Of a stretch of 6,590 nucleotides of DNA, positions 1 to 4,977 are shown in pieces. This DNA is from a bacterium. Lineage in GTDB: Bacteria > Patescibacteriota > Minisyncoccia > Phycocordibacterales > UBA10002. Location of the stretch: positions 1 to 6,590 of the forward strand of contig JAUYPY010000007.1 in the NCBI GenBank assembly GCA_030697445.1, read 5' to 3'. Position 1 is the stretch's first letter; each line of letters starts with the position of its first letter. A program made the position numbers and the translations under genes. Below the pieces are notes generated by a model. The model did not search any database. It saw only the letters and a list, made by a program, of their open reading frames with translations, and had not been told where the DNA came from.

Positions 1-113
1 ACAAGCTCATTGGTGAACGCAGCGGAGAGTCCGCGAAACACGGAAAGCCGAAGCGCATCGTGCGCTTTCGCCGCCTCAGTGATTTTTTGTTTGATGTCGG
101 TGTGTACTGACAT
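1..113 (-). CDS. yqeY: GatB/YqeY domain-containing protein, N-terminal fragment
   Basis: Only the first 37 codons are inside the window; the gene runs off the left edge. It reads MSVHTDIKQK, then a lysine- and alanine-rich helix, then LRLSVFRGLSAAFTNEL. This matches the start of the YqeY family (an amphipathic helix followed by an R-L-S-x-x-R-x-x-x-A-x-x-N-E block). YqeY proteins resemble the tail domain of the GatB amidotransferase subunit, which contacts tRNA, but a stand-alone YqeY has no firmly established reaction. The ATG at 113-111 was chosen because the family similarity begins at once and an extended -10 lies 7 nt upstream. There is no Shine-Dalgarno sequence. The gene diverges from rmuC. 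The family call rests on a short stretch. Confidence 0.68.
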   Translation of the reverse strand, partial: MSVHTDIKQKITEAAKAHDALRLSVFRGLSAAFTNEL

Positions 114-120
114 ATGATAT

Positions 121-129
121 ATGATAGCA
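121..129 (-). promoter_or_regulatory. Extended -10 promoter of the yqeY-like gene
   Basis: On the minus strand the bases read TGCTATCAT: a TGN extension plus a -10 hexamer (TATCAT) with 5 of 6 consensus bases. Seven bases separate it from the ATG at 113, so transcription would begin at or next to the start codon. No good -35 is visible; its expected place is occupied by the palindrome at 134-170. Confidence 0.6.
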
Positions 130-133
130 CAGA

Positions 134-170
134 AACACCCGATGTTTGCCGCCTATCAACATCGGGTGTT
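134..170. repeat. 37-nt hairpin repeat, copy 1 (13-bp stem, 11-nt loop)
   Basis: The arms AACACCCGATGTT (134-146) and AACATCGGGTGTT (158-170) are perfectly complementary, and the loop is TGCCGCCTATC. The same loop and inner stem recur in reverse orientation at 4001-4037. A third relative lies at 4146-4182 and a half copy at 6424. Here it fills the space between the two facing -10 elements of yqeY and rmuC, and its right end enters the rmuC -10 region. It could therefore act as an operator or cruciform controlling both genes. It is not a terminator, because there is no T-run and no gene reads into it. Confidence 0.85.
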
Positions 171-175
171 AAAGT
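146..175 (+). promoter_or_regulatory. Promoter of rmuC, leaderless type
   Basis: TGTTAAAGT at 167-175 fits the extended -10 pattern TGNTANNNT and ends 6 nt before the rmuC ATG. A weak -35, TTGCCG, lies at 146-151 with an 18-nt spacer. Transcription would start at about the A of the ATG, and no ribosome binding site is seen. The promoter overlaps the palindrome at 134-170. Confidence 0.5.
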
Positions 176-181
176 GTAGCT

Positions 182-1231
182 ATGTGGATTATTGTTGCAA
201 TTCTTGCTCTTGCTGTTTTTGCGCTTGTTGTCGTGTTGATTCGCCGCAGTGGAGATAAAAAAAGTGAAGATGAGAGTGGCGCCGTTGCCAAGCTTCTTCT
301 TCAGCAGATGAATGAACTCACGCGCACCGTAGACGCGAAGATAGGGGAAAGCACGAAGCAAATGGGGGAGACGATGCGCAATCAATTTCGTGAGTCCGCG
401 AAAATGATTAAAGAAGTAACGGAAGGGCTCGTAAAGCTTGACGAAACCAACCGACAAGTCGTTTCCTTTGCCGACCAGCTGCAAAATTTGCAAGATATCT
501 TGAAAAACCCGAAACAGCGCGGCATACTTGGCGAATATTATCTAGAAACGCTTTTGAAAAATGTGCTCCCGCCAGGGAGTTTCCAAATGCAATATCCGTT
601 TAAAGACGGCACTATTGTAGATGCGGTTGTGTTTGTGAAAGAAAAAATCATCTGTATTGACTCAAAGTTTTCGCTTGAGAACTACAATCGACTAGCAGAA
701 GAGAAAGACCCCTCCGAGCGCGAACGGCTTGAGAAAGCGTTTAAGTCGGACTTGAAGAATCGCATAGACGAAACCGCGAAATATGTGAAGCCCGCGGAGG
801 GTACGATGGATTTTGCGTTTATGTTTATTCCGCATGAAGCAATTTACTATGACTTGCTTGTTGCACAAGTGGGAACGGTGAAGATAAATACGCGTGATTT
901 GATTGAGTACGCGTTTAAGGAAAAACATGTGATTATCGTCTCGCCAACATCATTCCTTGCATATTTACAGACAGTTTTGCAGGGATTGAAAGCACTTCAG
1001 ATAGAGGAGTCCGCAAAAACGATTCGGATAAATGTAGAGAGCTTGCAAAAGCATTTGGGAAGTTATGCGGAGTATCATCAAAAGCTCGGCAACGCGCTTG
1101 GTACGGTAGTAAATCACTATACGGCTTCAGGGAAAGAATTTAAGAAAATAGACAAAGATATTTTGCGTATTACTGGCGCGTCTATGGAGTTTGAGCCGCT
1201 TGCGCTTGAAAAGCCGTCCACAGAAGAGTAG
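182..1231 (+). CDS. rmuC: DNA recombination protein RmuC homologue
   Basis: A 349-residue RmuC-family protein (Pfam RmuC type). One hydrophobic helix at residues 2-20, followed by RR, anchors it in the inner membrane. Residues 30-110 are charged and look like a coiled coil. The nuclease-like core follows, with RGILGEYYLETLL at 113-125, Asp147 and the IDSK motif at 159-162. These match the PD-(D/E)xK-like centre of the family. FMFIPHEA (213-220) and SPTSFLAYLQTV (254-265) are further family blocks. The usual tryptophan of the G-x-W-G-E motif is absent here (G-I-L-G-E). RmuC limits inversions at short inverted repeats in E. coli; its biochemistry is poorly known. The ATG at 182 gives the membrane anchor directly and lies 6 nt after an extended -10. 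Confidence 0.93.
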   Translation: MWIIVAILALAVFALVVVLIRRSGDKKSEDESGAVAKLLLQQMNELTRTVDAKIGESTKQMGETMRNQFRESAKMIKEVTEGLVKLDETNRQVVSFADQLQNLQDILKNPKQRGILGEYYLETLLKNVLPPGSFQMQYPFKDGTIVDAVVFVKEKIICIDSKFSLENYNRLAEEKDPSERERLEKAFKSDLKNRIDETAKYVKPAEGTMDFAFMFIPHEAIYYDLLVAQVGTVKINTRDLIEYAFKEKHVIIVSPTSFLAYLQTVLQGLKALQIEESAKTIRINVESLQKHLGSYAEYHQKLGNALGTVVNHYTASGKEFKKIDKDILRITGASMEFEPLALEKPSTEE

Positions 1232-1268
1232 TTGCCCACAATCTTTCCGTGTGATAGGGTTGCTGGGA

Positions 1269-1402
1269 ATGTTCCTTAAGGAGCGGTCGCTTGCTGTATT
1301 GCCTGTATCTGCCCTACAACATATATTCGTGCATTTATCGGCGTTTCCCCAAAGAAGTTCTTCCAAAACCCCCAAGAAATCTTCGAGACCAACGAAGAGT
1401 AG
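1269..1402 (+). pseudogene. Possible small membrane protein gene with a frameshift
   Basis: Not recognised. An extended -10 (TGATAGGGT, 1252-1260) with a possible -35 (TTGCCC, 1232-1237; 17-nt spacer) lies 8 nt before an ATG at 1269, the spacing seen for the other genes here. From that ATG the frame stays open through the terminator into rplU, which is not sensible. The frame starting at 1280 gives a more protein-like product: a hydrophobic, cysteine-rich start, then YIRAFIGVSPKKFFQNPQ and an acidic end TNEE. It stops at 1400-1402, 7 nt before the terminator hairpin. Joining the two needs one lost base near 1278-1280. The result would be a peptide of about 44 residues with one membrane segment. 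Alternatives are a 3' untranslated region of rmuC or a non-coding RNA. Confidence 0.25.
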
Positions 1403-1409
1403 GAATATT

Positions 1410-1449
1410 AGCCCCGATTGTATCGCACAATCGGGGCTTGTTTTTTTAT
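1410..1449 (+). terminator. Rho-independent terminator before rplU
   Basis: The 12-bp perfect stem AGCCCCGATTGT/ACAATCGGGGCT (1410-1421 and 1427-1438) has a 5-nt loop, followed by TG and seven Ts. It ends rightward transcription from rmuC or from the small gene between rmuC and rplU. Confidence 0.93.
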
Positions 1450-1465
1450 TTTTTTCCTATATAGT
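1438..1465 (+). promoter_or_regulatory. Promoter of rplU, overlapping the terminator tail
   Basis: TTGTTT at 1438-1443 (possible -35) and TATAGT at 1460-1465 (-10) are 16 nt apart. The -10 ends 10 nt before the rplU ATG, giving a leader of only a few nucleotides. The -35 is formed from the terminator's last stem base and T-run, so the old transcript ends exactly where the new promoter begins. Confidence 0.55.
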
Positions 1466-1475
1466 AGAGTGTATT

Positions 1476-1787
1476 ATGTCTTTCGCAATTATAGAAACAG
1501 GCGGCAAGCAGTATCGCGTTTCTGAAGGAAGTGCGATAAAAATTGAGAAACTCTCTAACACAAAAGAGGGTGCTTCCGTTTCCTTTGATAAGATTGTGTT
1601 GACGGACGATGGTACTAAAACAGTAATCGGTGCCCCGTATATTTCAGGGGCAAGTGTGAAGGGGGAGGTGATTGAAGAAGGGCGCGGAAAGAAAATTGAA
1701 GTCGTCAAATACAAAGCAAAAAGCCGCTATTTCAAGCTCCGCGGCCATCGCCAGCCGTTTATGAAAGTTCGGATACTATCCATATAA
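1476..1787 (+). CDS. rplU: 50S ribosomal protein L21
   Basis: A 103-residue protein, the normal L21 length. It begins MSFAIIETGGKQYRV, the conserved L21 opening, and ends with KSRYFKLRGHRQPFMKVRI, which corresponds to the L21 signature that binds 23S rRNA in the large subunit. The ATG at 1476 is fixed by this alignment; the frame is open far upstream, but that part runs through a terminator hairpin. There is no Shine-Dalgarno sequence. In most bacteria rpmA (L27) and often obgE follow rplU. Here the next gene is recR on the other strand, so rplU is a single-gene unit with its own promoter and a shared terminator. Confidence 0.97.
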   Translation: MSFAIIETGGKQYRVSEGSAIKIEKLSNTKEGASVSFDKIVLTDDGTKTVIGAPYISGASVKGEVIEEGRGKKIEVVKYKAKSRYFKLRGHRQPFMKVRILSI

Positions 1788-1797
1788 AAAACACGAA

Positions 1798-1869
1798 GCG
1801 GAATGCAAAATTTTTTATCTCGTAGGACCCCCGTAGAGAGGGTAAAGAGGAAAAAATTTTGCATTCCGC
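1798..1869. terminator. Shared bidirectional terminator of rplU and recR
   Basis: The arms at 1798-1816 and 1851-1869 are a perfect 19-bp inverted repeat (GCGGAATGCAAAATTTTTT and its complement) around a 34-nt loop. Each arm has an A/T tract, so a U-rich stretch is made on either strand. Another 5 bp (AACAC at 1790-1794 with GTGTT at 1873-1877) can pair outside and reach into the recR stop codon. The loop is unusually long for a terminator and contains a short ACCC/GGGT pairing. Confidence 0.8.
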
Positions 1870-1875
1870 AAAGTG

Positions 1876-2499
1876 TTATGTACGGTTTTTGAGCGCGCTT
1901 TTGAGCGTTTCTGCGTCGCAATACTCAAGTTCTGTTCCGGTGGAAAGGCCGCGCCCTAGAACCGATAGTTTGATGTTGTGTTTTTTTGCAATTGAAGCAA
2001 GAGCGTGCGCTATGGTTTCTGCGGTATGTTCGCCTTCCGGATTGGCGGAGAGAGCGAGCACTATTTCTTTAAGCCCATCTGCGGCGCTCTTTTCAACGCG
2101 CGCAAGGAGTTCTTTGAGCGCTACGCGCTTTTCCGGCTCTGCGTCTAAAATAGGAATAGTGCCGCCAAGTACGAAATAATAGCCGCGGAAAGAACCTGAC
2201 TTTTCCACCGCTTCTAAGTCAATGTCGCGCGCGACGACGAGAAGTGTTCCTTTGTCGCGGCTCTCGTCGCGGCACACACGACACTTTTTGAACGCGCCCT
2301 CTTTGCCGAAAAAGCGGCGGCAGGATTCACAGCGCGTTACATTCTTCCTTAGGCGCAATGAAAGCGCGGAAAGTTGTTCCGCGTCGTCTCCGCGCAAAAG
2401 CAAATGGTGCACGAAGCGTTTTGCTTGCCGCGGGCCGACACCGGGGAAGGTCCGAAATAATTCTGAAAGTTCGTGTAGTGTATCCATACTAAAACTCAT
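1876..2499 (-). CDS. recR: Recombination protein RecR
   Basis: A 207-residue RecR. The order of domains is normal: helix-hairpin-helix (FPGVGPRQAKRF, 18-29), a four-cysteine zinc site (Cys57, Cys60, Cys73, Cys76), a Toprim domain (from about 85) and the C-terminal block (LSTGTELEYCDAETL, 185-199). RecR clamps DNA and with RecO loads RecA at gaps. The Toprim strand reads LLVVARDID where E. coli RecR has CVVESPAD, so the usual glutamate is alanine (Ala90). The NPTVEGEAT loop is shortened to NPEGEHT. The first ATG (2499-2497) is preferred: AAGGAAG lies 7 nt upstream and the start overlaps the dnaB stop by 11 bp, implying translational coupling. Met5 matches the usual family start but has no ribosome binding site. 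Confidence 0.95.
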   Translation of the reverse strand: MSFSMDTLHELSELFRTFPGVGPRQAKRFVHHLLLRGDDAEQLSALSLRLRKNVTRCESCRRFFGKEGAFKKCRVCRDESRDKGTLLVVARDIDLEAVEKSGSFRGYYFVLGGTIPILDAEPEKRVALKELLARVEKSAADGLKEIVLALSANPEGEHTAETIAHALASIAKKHNIKLSVLGRGLSTGTELEYCDAETLKSALKNRT

Positions 2500-3832
2500 T
2501 TAAACTTCCTTTCTCAAGCGACAAAAAAGTCGCCTTATCCGCGTCAAAATACAACTCAATTTTTCCGGTCGGGCCGTTACGATGTTTTTCAATCAAAATT
2601 TCAGCAACATTTGGTTTATCTGAGTCCTCTTTATATTTGTCCTCACGATGAATAAACATAACGACATCCGCGTCCTGCTCAATAGAGCCCGAATCGCGCA
2701 AGTCGGAAAGCCGCGGCTTGCCGCCGCGCGTTTCCACATTGCGGTTAAGTTGCGAAAGGGTTAAGACCGGCACATCAAGCTCGCGCGCGAGCTGCTTGAG
2801 CGAGCGTGAGATTTCCGATACCTGTTGCACTATATTGTCTATGCGTGTGTTGGTAGGAGTCATCAACTGCAAATAGTCCACAATAATAAGCCCCAGTCCT
2901 TTTTCGTGCTTAATGCGCCGCGCCACGGAACGAATCTTTAAGATGTTCGTCCCCGGCTGGTCGTCTATGTAAATAGGCGCCTTGGAAAGGCTGTCAAGCG
3001 AATCGCGGATTTTCGCAAACTCATCTTCTTGAGTAAGCTTACCGGTGCGCAATTTCCACGCATCCACGCGCGCTTCTGCGGCAAGCATACGGTCGACGAG
3101 TTGTTGCGAGCTCATTTCAAGCGAGAAAAGCGCGACAGGAGTGCCGTGTAGCGACGCTGTCTGCCGTGCAATGTCTAAAGCAAGCGAGGTCTTGCCCATA
3201 CTTGGCCGCGCCGCAAGAATAATAAGGTCGGATTTTTGAAACCCCGACAACTTCGCATCAAGTTCTTTAAATCCTGTAGAAACACCACGAAGCCCGTCGC
3301 CGGTTTTGTGTAGTCGATCCAGCCGTTCCCACGCTTCCGCGAGCGTATCTTTGAGCTCCAGGAATGAATGTACTCCTCCGCGTTTACCGATTTCCAAAAT
3401 CGTTTTTTCCGCCGCATCAAGCAGATGGTCGGTCTCGTGTTCTTCGTTGTAACCAAGGCCTTCAATGTGTTCTGCGGCAGAAATGAGTGAACGCATCATA
3501 CTCTTCTTTGCAATAAGTTCGGCGTAGTGCCGTGCGTTGGCGGCAGAAGGCACTGCGGATGAGAGTTCGGCGAGATATGACGCGCCGCCAGCGGCTTCCA
3601 ACAATTCTTTTTCCTTGAGTCGCGAGGAGAGGGAAAGCAAGTCAATCGGCGCGGTTTTGGCGAAAAGCTCCAGCATCGTCTTCCAAATCATCCGATGTTT
3701 TTCCAGATAAAACGCTTCAGGGTAAAGAATATCTATCACATCCGAAAGCGCGTCGGTGCGGAGCATTACGGAACCAAGCAACGCTTTTTCTGCGTCAATA
3801 TTTTGCGGCGGAATTCTGATTGCAGTCGCCAT
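2489..3832 (-). CDS. dnaB: Replicative DNA helicase DnaB
   Basis: A 447-residue hexameric helicase that unwinds DNA at the fork and recruits primase. The N-terminal collar starts at PPQNIDAEKALLGSVM. The RecA-like motor follows: Walker A ARPSMGKT (208-215), the catalytic glutamate in FSLEM (Glu239), Walker B LIIVDY (315-320), the glutamine motif LSQLNRN (359-365), an arginine-finger region SDLRDSGSIEQDADVVMFIH (376-395) and EKHRNGPTGKIELYF (415-429). There is no intein in the Walker A site. The frame is open for 33 more codons upstream, but they show no DnaB similarity. The ATG at 3832 is supported by an extended -10 lying 8 nt before it and by the normal family length. It is the first gene of a dnaB-recR operon. 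Confidence 0.97.
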   Translation of the reverse strand: MATAIRIPPQNIDAEKALLGSVMLRTDALSDVIDILYPEAFYLEKHRMIWKTMLELFAKTAPIDLLSLSSRLKEKELLEAAGGASYLAELSSAVPSAANARHYAELIAKKSMMRSLISAAEHIEGLGYNEEHETDHLLDAAEKTILEIGKRGGVHSFLELKDTLAEAWERLDRLHKTGDGLRGVSTGFKELDAKLSGFQKSDLIILAARPSMGKTSLALDIARQTASLHGTPVALFSLEMSSQQLVDRMLAAEARVDAWKLRTGKLTQEDEFAKIRDSLDSLSKAPIYIDDQPGTNILKIRSVARRIKHEKGLGLIIVDYLQLMTPTNTRIDNIVQQVSEISRSLKQLARELDVPVLTLSQLNRNVETRGGKPRLSDLRDSGSIEQDADVVMFIHREDKYKEDSDKPNVAEILIEKHRNGPTGKIELYFDADKATFLSLEKGSLNEF

Positions 3833-3840
3833 GGCGTCCA

Positions 3841-3849
3841 ATTGTAGCA
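3841..3849 (-). promoter_or_regulatory. Extended -10 promoter of dnaB-recR
   Basis: On the minus strand TGCTACAAT is a strong extended -10 (TACAAT, 5 of 6 consensus) ending 8 nt before the dnaB ATG. No convincing -35 is present at 16-18 nt. The spacing implies a leaderless or nearly leaderless mRNA. Confidence 0.65.
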
Positions 3850-3941
3850 TGCGCCCACACGAGGCGCGCAAACGGAAATGGTGATGAACTGTGGGTAGGG
3901 TGGGGAGAAGTTTTCGCTCGGAAGCTCGCATGGGACAGACC

Positions 3942-3970
3942 GGAAAAATCCCCCAGCAGGGGATTTTTCC
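3942..3970. terminator. Terminator-like 12-bp hairpin
   Basis: The arms GGAAAAATCCCC and GGGGATTTTTCC (3942-3953 and 3959-3970) surround the loop CAGCA. An A-tract and a T-tract inside the stem give the look of a bidirectional terminator. It would block transcripts coming from the right from entering the dnaB operon. No gene is close enough to prove use. Confidence 0.55.
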
Positions 3971-4000
3971 TTATCCGCTCGGCTCACTCCTCCTCTCTCC

Positions 4001-4037
4001 GACCCCCGATGTTGATAGGCGGCAAACATCGGGGGTC
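4001..4037. repeat. 37-nt hairpin repeat, copy 2 (inverted relative to copy 1)
   Basis: The arms GACCCCCGATGTT (4001-4013) and AACATCGGGGGTC (4025-4037) pair perfectly. The loop GATAGGCGGCA is the exact reverse complement of the copy 1 loop at 147-157. Compared with copy 1, stem positions 1 and 4 have changed in both arms so that pairing is kept. Confidence 0.9.
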
Positions 4038-4067
4038 TCGGGGGAGTCCGTGGCCGTTCGCCTCCTC

Positions 4068-4099
4068 GCCCGCCCGACTGAATAGTCGTTCGGGCGGGC
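4068..4099. repeat. G/C-rich 10-bp hairpin
   Basis: GCCCGCCCGA (4068-4077) pairs with TCGGGCGGGC (4090-4099) around a 12-nt loop. That loop can form part of a competing small stem (CGACT/AGTCG, 4075-4079 with 4084-4088). It does not belong to the 37-nt family and has no T-run. Confidence 0.7.
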
Positions 4100-4145
4100 C
4101 GTCTCGGTATAGGTACTTCCTCGCTTTCGTTTTTCTCCTTCCCCT

Positions 4146-4182
4146 GGCACCAGATGTTCCCGGGCTTCAAACATCTGGTGCC
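4146..4182. repeat. 37-nt hairpin repeat, copy 3
   Basis: The arms GGCACCAGATGTT (4146-4158) and AACATCTGGTGCC (4170-4182) have the same 13-bp stem and 11-nt loop as copies 1 and 2. The inner GATGTT/AACATC is kept. Three stem positions differ from copy 1 (1, 2 and 7), all compensated on the other arm. Read on the minus strand, the loop starts TGAAGCC against TGCCGCC in the other copies, so only part of the loop is conserved. Confidence 0.8.
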
Positions 4183-4208
4183 TCTATCTTACTTGCAAGT
4201 AAGATAGA
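4183..4208. repeat. 26-bp perfect palindrome centred on TTGCAA
   Basis: The half TCTATCTTACTTG is followed directly by its complement, with no loop. It abuts hairpin copy 3 and lies 4 bp before the next palindrome. A loop-free palindrome suits binding by a symmetric protein dimer, or cruciform extrusion, better than an RNA hairpin. Confidence 0.85.
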
Positions 4209-4212
4209 ATTA

Positions 4213-4246
4213 TCTATACAGACATTTTGCAAAATGTCTGTATAGA
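4213..4246. repeat. 34-bp perfect palindrome centred on TTGCAA, upstream of the NYN promoter
   Basis: The half TCTATACAGACATTTTG (4213-4229) is followed by its exact complement (4230-4246). It shares the outer TCTAT/ATAGA and the central TTGCAA with the palindrome at 4183-4208. It ends 8 bp before the proposed -35 of the NYN gene, a position suited to an operator. A degraded copy of the same length lies after rhuM at 6261-6294. Confidence 0.88.
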
Positions 4247-4253
4247 CAGTGGG

Positions 4254-4287
4254 GCTGTTTTTGTGCCTCAAAAAATGCTAGGATTTT
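4254..4287 (+). promoter_or_regulatory. Promoter of the NYN gene, repeat module copy 1
   Basis: A possible -35 (CTGTTT, 4255-4260), an 18-nt spacer and the extended -10 TGCTAGGAT (4276-4284) end 6 nt before the ATG at 4291, giving a leaderless mRNA. The 34-bp module recurs at 5032-5065 with 32 identical bases. The first part (AGTGGGGCTGTTTTTGT, 4248-4264) also recurs exactly at 6396-6412. Confidence 0.6.
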
Positions 4288-4290
4288 ATT

Positions 4291-4809
4291 ATGAAAAATG
4301 GCGGCAAGAATTTTGCCTATATTGACGGAGCGAATTTGCATAAGGGAATTTCGGAACTTGGCTGGCATTTGGACTACAAACGATTTCGTGTCTGGCTTTC
4401 GGAAAAGTACGGAGTCAATAAAGCTTATATCTTTCTTGGTTTCATTTCTTCCAACACGAACCTGTACCGCAACCTGCAGAATTGGGGATATACGGTTGTT
4501 TTTAAACCCACCGTTCCCGGCGGATACGGAGAAATAAAGGGAAACTGCGACGCGGAAATGGTATTGCAGGCAGTGTCGGATATGTACGAAAAGCTTTTTG
4601 AAAAAGCAGTTTTGGTTACCGGCGACGGTGATTTTGCTTGTCTCGTCAATTTTCTCAAAGAGCGGAAGAGGTTTGAGGTCGTGTTAAGCCCAAACGCTAA
4701 AAAGGCATCGGTGTTATTGAAGAAATCTGCGCCGGAAAGCATCATCTTTCTTGAGCGTTTCAAGAGCCGTCTCGAGTACGACAAAAATGAAAGGAGTGGC
4801 CATAAATGA
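4291..4809 (+). CDS. NYN (PIN-like) domain protein, putative RNase
   Basis: A 172-residue protein made almost entirely of a NYN domain, of the LabA/DUF88-like type. The acidic metal site is visible: AYIDGANL (9-16, Asp12), KGNCDAEM (83-90, Asp87) and VTGDGDF (109-115, Asp112 and Asp114), followed by LSPNAKKASVLL (132-143). NYN proteins are predicted, and in several cases shown, to cut RNA with Mg2+; the target here is unknown. There is no signal peptide or membrane segment, so it should be cytosolic. The ATG at 4291 lies 6 nt after the promoter, with no ribosome binding site, and the DGAN motif follows at once as is usual. It sits in the accessory block beside an XRE stub and rhuM. A defence or toxin role is possible but not shown. 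Confidence 0.88.
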   Translation: MKNGGKNFAYIDGANLHKGISELGWHLDYKRFRVWLSEKYGVNKAYIFLGFISSNTNLYRNLQNWGYTVVFKPTVPGGYGEIKGNCDAEMVLQAVSDMYEKLFEKAVLVTGDGDFACLVNFLKERKRFEVVLSPNAKKASVLLKKSAPESIIFLERFKSRLEYDKNERSGHK

Positions 4810-4850
4810 AAAAGCCCCGCTGCGGGACAAAACCCGCATGGGAGCTTTTT
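4809..4850. terminator. Terminator of the NYN gene, usable in both directions
   Basis: The inner stem GCGGG/CCCGC (4822-4826, 4833-4837) sits inside a CCC/GGG pairing and an outer AAAAAGC/GCTTTTT pairing (4809-4815, 4844-4850). It starts on the last base of the NYN stop codon. Five Ts end the + strand form, and five As (Us on the other strand) end the reverse form. Confidence 0.85.
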
Positions 4851-4860
4851 CGTGGTGATA
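4809..4860 (-). ncRNA. Candidate tiny RNA between promoter and terminator
   Basis: Transcription from the leftward promoter would begin near 4860-4859 and meet the terminator after about 50 nt. The RNA would hold little more than the terminator hairpin and U-tract. Its end would be antisense to the last bases of the NYN mRNA. A small hairpin (GTGGT/ACCAC, 4852-4864) lies across the expected start. It could equally be the remains of a deleted gene, with only promoter and terminator left. No known RNA family is recognised. Confidence 0.3.
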
Positions 4861-4865
4861 CCACC

Positions 4866-4893
4866 ATACTAGCAAGTGGCCGCCGTAAGTCAA
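4866..4893 (-). promoter_or_regulatory. Leftward promoter with good -35 and extended -10
   Basis: On the minus strand TTGACT (4893-4888), a 16-nt spacer and TAGTAT (4871-4866) preceded by TGC make the closest match to a full consensus promoter in the window. It points at the terminator at 4850-4809, with no gene of its own in between. A consensus DnaA box starts 5 bp upstream of the -35. Confidence 0.6.
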
Positions 4894-4897
4894 GCGA

Positions 4898-4906
4898 TTA
4901 TCCACA
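4898..4906 (+). promoter_or_regulatory. Consensus DnaA box
   Basis: TTATCCACA is an exact match to the DnaA box. It is single and lies just upstream of the leftward promoter. An A/T-rich stretch (about 4925-4980) follows. One box is not enough for an origin of replication; chance or a regulatory site is more likely. Confidence 0.4.
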
Positions 4907-4977
4907 CCCATCTTGCTACCCATTCTTTTCTTTCTGTATAAATTCTATATATTCTAATTCGCTCGAATAAGCACATA

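Larger units (their letters stand above)
3833..4290. other. Gene-free, palindrome-rich region between dnaB and the NYN gene
   Basis: No credible protein gene is found here: open frames on both strands are arginine/proline/serine-rich shadows of G/C-rich inverted repeats and overlap each other. From left to right it holds the dnaB promoter, hairpins at 3942-3970, 4001-4037, 4068-4099 and 4146-4182, perfect palindromes at 4183-4208 and 4213-4246, and the NYN promoter. Base composition is uneven, with C/T-rich and G/C-rich patches on the left half and an A/T-rich right end. Confidence 0.75.

Noticed and set aside
1191..1475. Upstream extension of the rplU frame
   Set aside because: It passes through rmuC's end and a strong terminator hairpin. 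L21 similarity begins exactly at the ATG at 1476.
2485..2487. Alternative recR start at Met5
   Set aside because: It matches the family length but has no ribosome binding site. The first ATG has AAGGAAG at good spacing. The difference is only four residues.
3833..3931. Upstream extension of dnaB by 33 codons
   Set aside because: The added residues show no DnaB similarity and cross the extended -10 at 3841-3849. The ATG at 3832 gives the normal N-terminus.
3766..4245. Overlapping open frames on both strands in the palindrome region
   Set aside because: They are low-complexity R/P/S-rich products of G/C-rich inverted repeats, overlap each other, and have no start signals or family motifs.
3942..4246. 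CRISPR array
   Set aside because: The repeats are palindromes of different sequence and spacing, with no constant repeat-spacer pattern and no cas genes.
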